NCBI GenBank assembly: GCA_037044905.1
Contig: JBAOKB010000132.1
Coordinates: 1 to 64,000, forward strand
Source: Hortaea werneckii
Lineage: Eukaryota; Ascomycota; Dothideomycetes; Mycosphaerellales; Teratosphaeriaceae
Length of the DNA: 64,000 bases
Reading direction: 5' to 3'
Under the pieces are notes generated by a model. The model worked only from the letters and a program-made list of their open reading frames with translations, was not told where the DNA came from and made no database searches. A program made the translations under genes and the position numbers. Below, one piece after another: positions 56,601-64,000 of this stretch (the first letter of the stretch is position 1; the number at the start of each line of letters is the position of its first letter).

Positions 56601-57148
56601 GGCTCCTCGTCACTGCAACGACTGCTGCGAGTATTGCGCGAACTATCGGAGTTGTCTCGACGAAGCTGTTGAGCTACGCTCAAGACTGTAGGAGCCTGGA
56701 ACTGTTCAACTTGACTTTCCAATGCAGGTAAGGACTCTGATGCCTCCCTAAAATGCTCTCGCATAGGTTCCGCATTCTCGTCGTCCAGCCGCTGCTGCTT
56801 CGTAGGGCTCCCGCTCCGACGCCGTCTCTCTTCAAGAAGCGCAGCTTGCTCGTGCAGACTTTCCGTGGTGATTGATGCCTTCCTGCGTCGTCCCGGGAGA
56901 GTTAAAGATCTCTGAGGGCCGCTAAAGGGTGACAGATGCGAGGTCTCGGAGCTTTGAGATGATGAACGGCGACGGCTTGGTAAGGTCGATGATCTTCTCG
57001 GAGTGACTGTAAGAGGTGAAATTTGTTGGCTCCCTCGTCTTTCGATACTTTCACTGCTTCGTCGCCGTTGCTGTTGAGCCGCTACACCAGTGTCGATCGT
57101 GAGACGAAGATCCTCTCTCGGTGGGTGGCTCGAGAAGCCCTGGGGCAT
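53621..57148 (-). CDS. large disordered protein, unknown function
   Basis: Open frame of 1175 residues from an ATG at 57148. It begins with Arg/Ser-rich phosphorylation-prone sequence (repeated SPFSGPQRSLTLPGRRRKAS, TPRRSSTLPSRRRSS). It has one probably folded region at about 275-430 (DPFPFLSNHLSLLAHQIHLP; AETYHAILKMQASLPNYEEP; LCVRLGVKLLFYGPEQRKSV; DLSDWGLHSTVKDLRLILDR). A long disordered stretch follows, then a C-terminal charged coiled coil (AELEKRRREDRDRKEREEAL). The frame directly upstream (57150-58959) is also coding-like but in a different frame. The true protein may therefore be longer, joined by an intron such as 57222-57149 (GTACTC to CTCAG, phase-compatible). No domain recognised. 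Confidence 0.65.
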   Translation of the reverse strand: MPQGFSSHPPREDLRLTIDTGVAAQQQRRRSSESIERRGSQQISPLTVTPRRSSTLPSRRRSSSQSSETSHLSPFSGPQRSLTLPGRRRKASITTESLHEQAALLEERRRRSGSPTKQQRLDDENAEPMREHFREASESLPALESQVEQFQAPTVLSVAQQLRRDNSDSSRNTRSSRCSDEEPETDESEGGRRGSPELGRAPERSLSPGFKDDGGDDLWSDTHAEDGSSSFWSRALGAFDDVCEMLLPTLDEDKMVRDEEKIDSAIFSGQSDECEEWRAGEDNALDDLYLGIGRELEDLAVEESPITVGTARLPDEPDPFPFLSNHLSLLAHQIHLPSCQHVGGPDHFRDLPPDLQSSTPNLACEETENTESTDLSAETYHAILKMQASLPNYEEPLCVRLGVKLLFYGPEQRKSVLDDLSDWGLHSTVKDLRLILDRGKAGLQTLLQEFYTREIEQRRSRQRQKSLEDDEAYRENADVPGGLRTRSRSATPSGDQRKRLPPAYPRIPSVSGLPPRSPSILPSVPAIQLAPSSISFGTVEKIHTGFSYDQPSSQAEKKVRLAAHFKQKAEELEDIESEDLSLGLWSFPSPLGSPETLPEIGDIVVDPVEQVGKKSEELLKQAKALQSEIKHGRGLIANLSGQKHKSDVTESDVQAGSSATNNRQSEEGCASEHIENISPTAAEAEHLDLGASPKNHTIDRRLETVAPVVSDASASETVLPDRTPTGLQAPPSPPSSIDTTSTSSSERQRRLNHHLDGRRNSWTPGKTKSSASVGTSSGEAIHLQHAPSAAEHLLSVFAQPSATSPRRKRHRDSTVERLEAEAARAVVSHRLQHEASECVVAEAKLEERTKENTAVNVGRARRLSDVAAGLRKAADLPKERRKMELPPELQMTVARKPSEMSKREGKMPVRETAGGGKEGRRVSFSDPFDDGSTTDEEDRHLSKAENLDVQIGKSTSEAVEGLSNTLSRSPRYQQASLPPGANIVTEEVKDAPRKDSSRKTSDPHPVSAGHSATVVTGQSEPSVHDQVDILDFGDQAHSVARSANESKGATTVSKSTSPINIPETSARINLSAAPELDLNSQQLTPARPRAPRSSSFADPNRTRLPPPVDLSSQLPPTWNAAGSVSATPASPVSLITAELEKRRREDRDRKEREEALRIDQERMERLARSECEGEP

Positions 57149-57366
57149 CGTCTGCTCTGAGTGGAGGCGCCAGATACATTCCTCGATCTTGTCGCTGGTT
57201 TCTTCCGGTAACGCAACTTGGGCGGAGTACCGAATGACGCTGCACCCCTTCCACTAAAATCAGGCTCGTCACTCTCCACGATCTTTTTCAGCGGTGTCCC
57301 CGAAGAGGATCGAGTTGGAGGCCTCTTTTCATCATATTCCTCTCGGTCAAGATCAGAAGACGGCTC

Positions 57367-58959
57367 CTAGCCCAGGAATTCTCCAGCATGTCGTTCGAGA
57401 TTGGACACCTGGGATAACAGGCTGGATGTCTTGCTCAATTGCCTTGTCAACCCAACCAAACTATCTTCTTCCGCATATGGAAGTTCAGCAGATGCTTCTC
57501 CCCTAAGCCTCTCACCATGCTTGTTAGAAGGACCGGCTTCCACATCTTGAGCAAGATGTACACCTTTCACAAGCCTCTCTTCAACTCTTCTCTCGGCCGC
57601 AGGATCAACCAAATACGCGCGATCCCTCATATTTTTCGGCGGGTCGTCCGATGGTTCCTCATACGGCAGCACCCTATGAGGCAAAGTCGACCGCTCAACA
57701 AATTGCTGAGCAGGACGTTGCTGCCGATCGCCGTCTGTATCAGTGCTTGTATCAGTCACACTCGTGCTAGCCGTATCAGATTCTTGCATCACGCCGAAGA
57801 ATCCAGCCACTTTCCTTGCGGTGCGCTGGATCATGTTCAAGGGTGAAGAAGCGACGCCGAACTGGGCGGCATTGGCTTCGGCATTCGTTGACGGACGGAC
57901 AGGAGGTGTTGCAGGAACACCCTCGCCTGGTACGAGGTTTGATGGAATGTCCGATTGTCTGGATGAGCTGGAGCTCTTTTTTCTGGTGGCCACGCTCTTA
58001 TCTTCCGGTCTTCTTTTCTGCAATTTTCTTCTCGGAGGCGTGACCTTCTGGTCGGAAGCCTCGAGGTTCTCTTGCGACTTATGTAGTCCAGACTTGGCGG
58101 AAACTTCAGGAAGTGTGGAGTTGTTCTTGTTCCCATAGCCTCCAAGGTCGACGGCTCGTTCAACAGCTGGACCAGGATCCCCAGAAGCATGATCGTCATC
58201 GTGAAGGCGCTCTCGAAAACGGCTGACTATCTTGCGTTGACGAAGATGGGGCGGCCGGGCGAATGGTTCGATAGGTGGACCGAAGTCCGCATCGCTCATC
58301 TCAGGCTCCCACAGCCAATCCTGTCCACGAGTCGGCCCGTTGATACCAAAGGAATGCTCGTACGACGCATAGTCATGATCCTGAGGCTTAGCTACCCGGA
58401 AAGTGAACGCATGGGTGTCACTTTCATCATACTGCTGATCGTCACTATCTATATCCGTCGGGTCAGGAGCGTCTGGATCCCATGTCGCAGCCCCACGTAC
58501 CAGCCGCTCCGTAGTTCTGCTCTTTTTCCTCGGTCTTTCTGTCGGCGGGTCATTTTCGGGACCTGGTTCCGTCCCATCTATGCGCCCTACTGGGCGTGAG
58601 TGTAGCCAAGCGCCGGATGTCTAGTCCTGACGATGGGCGTTTTGCCAGAACATGCAGAATGTCAAAGGCGGCGGAAGGCTCCAAGAGCGCAGTAGTGCCA
58701 TCCGTGACGAGGACGTGGGTGAGAAGTTGGTGGCGGGGCGGGCGGGTTGCTGAGTCCGCGACGGCTCTATGGCATCTGATGCTTCTCTGACTAGAGCGGC
58801 ATACTCTTCCTGGCCCCGAGCATCCGGTAAGACAGATGGAGCAATGCTTCCGGCAGAGAACTGTCGTGCTGAAGAATCATGGCGCGGCGTTGTCTTGAAG
58901 TCTTGACTTGTCGGCGCTATCGTGCCTTCAGGAGGGACAAAGTGATGTGAGCGCTCCAT
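57367..58959 (-). CDS. coding-like frame interrupted by two TAG codons (5' part of the same gene, or a decayed gene)
   Basis: One minus-strand frame runs from an ATG at 58959 (MERSHHFVPPEG) and continues coding-like to about 57200, but has TAG at 58623-58621 and 57369-57367. Segments: 58959-58624 (112 codons), 58620-57370 (about 417 codons; acidic, with PPHLRQRKIVSRFRERLHDDD and ending LSQVSNLERHAGEFLG) and 57366-57200 (EPSSDLDREEYDEKRPPTRS). Both TAGs sit in CTAG followed by a purine, which would suit 3' splice sites, but I could not find convincing donors. In the first segment an overlapping frame also looks protein-like (HQLLTHVLVTDGTTALLEPS, AFDILHVLAKRPSSGLDIRRL). Gene model unresolved. 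Confidence 0.45.
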
Positions 58960-60448
58960 TGATGATTTTGGGATGTCTTGCTTTGCCTAATTCTGCGGAA
59001 GACAATCTATTGGGTAGAATCACTGTCGCATTAGCTACTATGTATGTTCCGCATGTCAAGTTTCGAAAATCTGCTCAGATTACGACCGGCCGCGTGAAGA
59101 TAGACGGCCCATGAGAGTTGCGGCAAGCGATACCGTACCTACAAGAGATAGAGAGCCGTGCGGCTGCCAAATGTTCCTGCCTCGCAGCAGCGCTCGTCTT
59201 ATCCGACGGCAAGAGCCCGTGGCAACCGGCGTTCCAGGTAGACATGATTCCGAGGATGTAGCTTTTGTCTTCATTTTGATAATGGTCTCATAAGCTCGTA
59301 TAATAGCCGGAGACAAAGAACATGGACAGGAAACGATAATTTCTCTGCACAATTTGGTCAATGAGAAGTCCTACTTCCCACGTGTGATCCATGAAATTCG
59401 CTACAAGAGCCTGGTTAGTCCGTGGCTTTTCAATGATGCAACTAGATTCGCATGCCATTGTGGGCACTGTATATGGCTTAAGCTGCGTAAGTGCTTGGAA
59501 CAGCTTTGCTTGCGCGGCTTGCCACTCGGAGGCTATGCTGTCACTGTGCCTCGTTATCGGCGGTTTGAAGCGACATCATCGACGTGCCCAATGCAAGCTC
59601 ATGAGCTTCTCATCCACGGCCACGAGGCTTTGCCATATTCGTGCCAAAGCATGCCAGACTGTGGAATCTCAGACTCCCCCGTCAGCTTGGCTCGAGGCTT
59701 GCTTGCAACTGCTTCGCCTTCAAAGAGCATACAGACCGTTACATATTCAGCGGTGTTGCATGTGTCTCCTCATTCTTCTGACATTGCCCTGAATTTTCGT
59801 ACTCTGAGTCGCGACAGACTTCGAGAGCTCCCTAGGACGACATTATGACTATTAGGGAAGCGAGATAGACCACGCGGATGAGTGATTGTCAGAGTGACCT
59901 GGGACCAGATGATCGTTACTCTCTGAGAGTGACAGGGCTCTGGAATGGTCTTCAGAAATCGACTTTGTCATGAGGCACTCGTGGGATACTCGTTGAGACC
60001 GGTCTCCTATCGCGCGACAGCCATTCACACAGGATTGCAATCGGCGCCACAGAAAACCTCATGGCGCCGAATTGAATATTTCAACAACTTCTGATCGGTC
60101 GCGAGCAGAAGCAGGGGCAAAATCGGTGGAAGTTTCACTCACCAAGTGAGTGGTGAATGACTGCAAGAGACAAAGGCACGCTAGTGGTAGATGGCAAGAA
60201 ACCTGTTTCCTTTCTCGAAGACCTTTCACTCTGGATAATCAACATCAACTCACTCGTTCATGCGGTGGGCGATTACAAAGAGCAGGCCCAACACTTGAAG
60301 TGTTGTTGATCAGCGAAACTCTCAACTTTTGCACGGGCGAAAGTACGTCTGTCGCTCGTCGAGAAGAGTTGACCCTCAGCTGTGGCGCACGGCAAGCTCC
60401 GACGTGCCGACCAGGCCTTCGCCACAGCTCTCACGCCACACCGCCCAC
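58960..60448. promoter_or_regulatory. divergent intergenic region with small hairpins
   Basis: 1.49 kb upstream of two divergent genes. It contains a hairpin CACTCAC-CAA-GTGAGTG (60136-60152) and ACTCT-CTG-AGAGT (59918-59930). An open frame at 59354-59848 lacks an ATG until late and shows no domain, so I do not call it. Confidence 0.45.
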
Positions 60449-62649
60449 ATGTCTTGGGATACTGACTCACAGGCCTACGATGGATTTCTGCCTGTGCCAT
60501 CGTCTTTTGCTCATCCTCGTGTGGAGTCGCGTGATCATGCCGACCAAGGTATAACTGACACGTACATCTCCAACACTGCGTCTCGTCTCGCCCGTGTGGA
60601 GGCGACGTCATCCAGTGCTGGTGGTGTTGGTCCAAGCTCAGGACTGCCCGAGTCCGAGCTTGCGCTCCCGCTCGCTCTTCCAACTTCGTGGCCTCAGGAT
60701 TTTCTCTCGACTCTCGACGCGCAAGGCACCCAACAAGGCATCCACGCGCCATCCCATCTCCAACGCCATACATCTGCTGATTATATCGCATTGGGAGGTC
60801 TATCGCGAACTCGTGCGCTGCCACTGAATGCGCGATTGTCCGATCGCTCACCGTCGCACACGCCAATTTCGACGCGTGAGGGACTGCCATCCGGCTTCTT
60901 CACCCACCAACAACAAGACTCTTTCTGGACCGCGGATTTGAAAGGACATAGACATTCACCAGCGGATCCCCACGGTTACCCTACAGGCATCTTCAACAAC
61001 TTCAAGACCTTCAACATGGCGGAAGTGCAGCAAAACATGATGGCGCCTCCGCACTTGGCTGCCGACGCGCCGGTATCGTCTATGAATGTTGACTCGCCAC
61101 ATGACAACGAAACGTTGCCTGAAGTATTGGCGAGGAACAGGAAGCGCTCCCATGACGACATGAACGGTGATGCTGAGCATGTGCCGCCCATGACTGAATA
61201 TCACCCACCTCAAGATCACCAGATGTCCGAGCATCCCGTCCCTGAGCATCACATCCCGGAGCCTTATCCTGGCCATGGACATCAGGAACAGCATCCCGAC
61301 CAGCACGAAAATGTCTTCAGTCAAACTGAACCGGAACCACCTCAGCAAGAGGGATCGCAATCAGCAGAGGAACACACCTCGCCAAAAGGCTCTCGGTCCT
61401 TCAAGCGTGGCGATCCGCCTGTGAACCCTGATAACAAGTATTACTGTGACTTCTCGGAAGAATGCGCAGGCATCACCTTCGAGAGAAAGTGTGAATGGAG
61501 GTAAGCCTATTCCAAAACGTTCTATCATTTGTGCACTGCTAACAGACGCACAGCAAGCACATGGACAAGCACGATCGTCCTTATCGTTGCACTCATCAAG
61601 AGTGTGCAAAATTGCAAGGTTTCACTTACTCAGGCGGCTTGTTGCGACACGAACGCGAAGTTCATGGCAAGCACGGTGGACCCAAGGCTGCTCTGATGTG
61701 TCCCTTTGAGGATTGTAAGCGTCATTCTGGCAAGGGCTTCACACGGAAAGAGAACCTTAACGAGCACATCCGACGTGTGCACGAGTCCAAAGGCCAAGCA
61801 GCGCCGCAAGTTCAGGAGCCATCTCAGCCTCAATTCCCGGACTTTGGCTCAGAGTTGCAAGAAGCGGCTGCGGGTGCTGATCAGATTACAGAGCCGCCTG
61901 TAGCTCGAATGTATGATGACACTACTAACGGCGACCTGGCTATCGAGCCATCCCTCGCTGGAAATAAGCGTAAGCGTGAAGATGAGGATGAGGAAAATCT
62001 TCCCGAGCTCAATGAGGAGGAAATGAAGGTCGAGTTGAAGCGTCTGCGATCAGAGAACAAAGCCAAAGATCATCGCCTTCGTATGTTGGAGGCCAGCGAA
62101 GCCATGCGGGACGAACAGATCAAGCAGCTTCAAGAGACTGTCAATCAGCTGCGAGCGCAGTCATCAGGCTACGGACCGTTTGATAGTCAGATCGCGCATG
62201 AGCAACAGATGCAACACGAGCAGCAGATGCAACATGAGCAGCAGCTTCAACACGACCAGCATTTGCAGCATGATCCACAGCTGCAACAGGATCAACATCT
62301 CCAGCACGATCCGCAGCTTGAACAAGACCAGCATTTACAGCACGATCCCCAGCTGCAACAGGATCAACACCTTCAGCACGAACCCCAACTACAACAGGAC
62401 CAGCATCTTCAGCATGATCCACAACTGCAACAGGACCAGCACCTTCAGCACGACCCGCAACTGCAAAACGACCATGTGCAAACCCAGCATGGAGGCTATC
62501 CAGTGTACAACGGCCATCCCGATCACGACCAGCAGCCAGCACAGCAGGGCGGCTATGTACCCTACGAAGGACAAAGCGAGCACGAGCGCGATCTCCAACA
62601 GCTACAGCCCCTTCAGCAAGTGACGCAGGAGCATTCCAATCACGTCTAG
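60449..62649 (+). CDS. C2H2 zinc finger protein with His/Gln repeat
   Basis: Two exons, 60449-61500 and 61554-62649 (donor GTAAGC, branch GCTAAC, acceptor CACAG), give 715 residues. ATG at 60449 (MSWDTDSQAYDG); upstream codons in frame lack ATG. Three C2H2-like fingers: YYCDFSEECAGITFERKCEW..HMDKH (spanning the intron), YRCTHQECAK..GGLLRHEREVH and MCPFEDCKR..RKENLNEHIRRVH. The N-terminal half is disordered and His/Pro/Glu-rich. A nuclear-localisation-like KRKREDEDEE precedes a leucine-rich coiled coil (ELKRLRSENKAKDHRLRMLE). The C-terminus has six 12-residue repeats DQHLQHDPQLQQ. A DNA-binding transcription factor is likely; targets unknown. Confidence 0.88.
62254..62469 (+). repeat. 36-bp coding tandem repeat, six units
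   Basis: Units start at 62254, 62290, 62326, 62362, 62398 and 62434, each encoding D-Q-H-L-Q-H-[DE]-P-Q-L-[QE]-[QN]. Mostly synonymous differences separate the units. Less regular QMQHE units precede them. Confidence 0.92.
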
Positions 62650-63557
62650 TATACTTGGTCCGGTTTGCCTACTGATCCTGCCACTGCCGTGAAGGATGAA
62701 GAGGATACTCAACTCTCATCTCCGTTTCAGTGAGGACGGACCGGTGCTATGAGATGGCAAATGGAGGTTCGTTCAGTGCGAATGCGGATACAAGCGCTTA
62801 GCTCTATATGGACTGTGGTCGTCTTCTTGGAAGAAGTGAGGCTTTTCGTGATTCGCAACTCCATACCCGGTGTGCGTGGACATAAGTGAGGGGACATTCG
62901 CTGATCGTATGAGGTACCCAAGCTTGGAAAGTTTCTATCGGGGTTAGATGTCCTTGATCTATCAATACTTTCTCGTATTTATACTGGCTTCTCTATATCG
63001 TAACTTCTCAATCTGATGGCCAAGAATGTAGCTGGAGTCTACGGGGTCGCGGCATACATCAGTTCGTGTCGTTGCAACTCAAGATTGGAGACCGTTTAAA
63101 CTCTTATACTTTCGACGTAAACGACTGTAGCAAGGTCTAGGACAAGAAAAAGAAAGCACTGTATCAGATCTCCTCATCATAAGCGTTTTCGTTTGGCATT
63201 CGCGACTCCATCCGTGTCCTGTTCTCCCAAACCTATGTCTACTGTATTTTTTTATTGTGTCCTCATACAGCCCTGAAACAATCGAGGGGATTGACGATTC
63301 AGAATGTTATCCAAACATTGAGCGCCGATGGCCACTTCTAAGCCGGATATCAGTTGCCATACCCCTTAAGCATCGCAGCTGCTGATCCCCGTATCAAACG
63401 AGCCGGTCAAATCGAAAAGTTTAAAAAAAGAGAAGCACGGAATGCCCGTGTTTCCAAGTTCAGAAAGTTAAACCCCACCATTCCTCTCCTCTCCTCTCCT
63501 CTCCTCCCTCCCTCTCACCGACTTGCCTCACCTCACCTCGCTATGCGAAAGCGACAC
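62650..63557. other. convergent intergenic region
   Basis: 908 bp between the zinc finger and WSC gene stops. Includes a (CTCTC/CTCCT)n microsatellite at about 63483-63516 near the WSC 3' end. No gene seen. Confidence 0.5.
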
Positions 63558-64000
63558 TCAGTGGAACTTCGCATGGCCATGGGCATGCTTATGGATATGC
63601 CTCTTCCTCTTCTCCGAGGACGAGGAGTCACCCGAGGAGGAGGAAGTGGACTCGGTGCCGTTGACGTGGAAAACGGCATTCGAGCACGCGCCGCCGTCGC
63701 AGCTCTTATATACGCTCAGGGCGGCGGACCCACCGCAGACTTCCTGGTCGTTGCCGGCGCAGGGCTGCCAGCAGTTGCCGAGGATGTCAGGGTTTGGGGC
63801 GGCGTCTTGGTTGGCGTAGTCGTTGCCGCCTGAGGGGAGAGAATGTTAGAGAGTGTGTTTGAGATGAGGAAAGAGGTTGGTTGTAAAACGGGGGGTTGGA
63901 GAGGGGGAGGGCTTACAGTAGCACTGATTGGCGTACTCGAGACCGGCGAGGATGAAACCTTCGCCCTTGCAGTAGTCGATGCAGTGTTGGACCGTCATGT
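63558..64000 (-). CDS. WSC-domain protein, C-terminal part (5' end outside window)
   Basis: Two visible exons: one running in from the window edge to 63917, and 63829-63558 (donor GTAAGC, acceptor CTCAG), joined through a split Cys codon. The joined sequence MTVQHCIDYC, GFILAGLEYANQCYCGNDYA, GNCWQPCAGNDQEVCGGSAALSVYKSC is the C-terminal half of a WSC domain with its cysteine pattern (C..C..CYC..C..C..CGG). After it comes a short Ser-rich acidic linker and a Lys/His-rich tail (KRKRHIHKHAHGHAKFH). WSC domains bind carbohydrate and occur in wall-stress sensors and secreted enzymes. Neither a signal peptide nor a membrane segment is visible in this part, and the tail after the WSC domain argues against a classical WSC sensor ending. 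Confidence 0.85.

Noticed and set aside
59354..59848. 164-codon plus-strand frame
   Set aside because: It starts at a non-ATG codon, the first ATG is late, and no domain or codon bias supports it.

Overview
The window looks like a nuclear segment of a filamentous ascomycete (Pezizomycotina). Evidence: short GT..AG introns (mostly 50-120 nt) with CTRAC-type branch sites, a trifunctional anthranilate synthase/IGPS/PRAI gene, a Zn2Cys6 regulator, a SUN-family wall glycosidase, a QDE-2-type Argonaute and an endopolygalacturonase. Gene content and compact introns would fit Dothideomycetes, but the class is inferred, not shown. About 25 protein genes, one tRNA gene and several repeats are supported. 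Exon joins given here were worked out by hand from splice consensus and reading frame. Starts were set at ATG codons.

Region by region: 0-9 kb holds the 3' part of guanine deaminase, an MFS transporter, ARF6 (4 exons), an unusual tRNA-Lys(CUU) gene and a GT8 glycosyltransferase. 9.5-21 kb is rich in mitochondrial inner-membrane genes (SLC25 carrier, QCR8 and PHB1 head to head, NDUFB7-type complex I subunit), broken by a SUN-family gene with a very long upstream region. 21-28.5 kb holds a BRCT/degenerate-WGR protein, TRP1/trpC, a small probable mitochondrial protein and the KEOPS subunit PCC1. 29-39 kb looks like an accessory catabolic block: secreted amidase, quinate-type MFS permease divergent from a DHDPS-family aldolase, Zn2Cys6 regulator, endopolygalacturonase. 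39-51 kb holds phosphomannose isomerase, SGF29 (SAGA), a family-specific hypothetical protein and a large intronless Argonaute. 51-64 kb holds disordered or coiled-coil proteins of unknown function, a reading frame interrupted by two TAG codons, a three-finger C2H2 protein with a His/Gln repeat, and a partial WSC-domain protein.

The most unusual item is the tRNA-Lys(CUU) gene at 7162-7312. Besides a normal anticodon-loop intron it carries a 59-nt insertion in the D loop that has every hallmark of a spliceosomal intron (GTAAGA start, CTAAC branch, CAG end). Removing both introns gives a complete 73-nt cloverleaf. Other items worth checking are a duplicated Cys/His module at the N-terminus of the Argonaute, a 72-bp in-frame tandem duplication downstream of SGF29, a PARP-like BRCT+WGR protein with no catalytic domain, and a strand-polar C-to-G skew along many genes.
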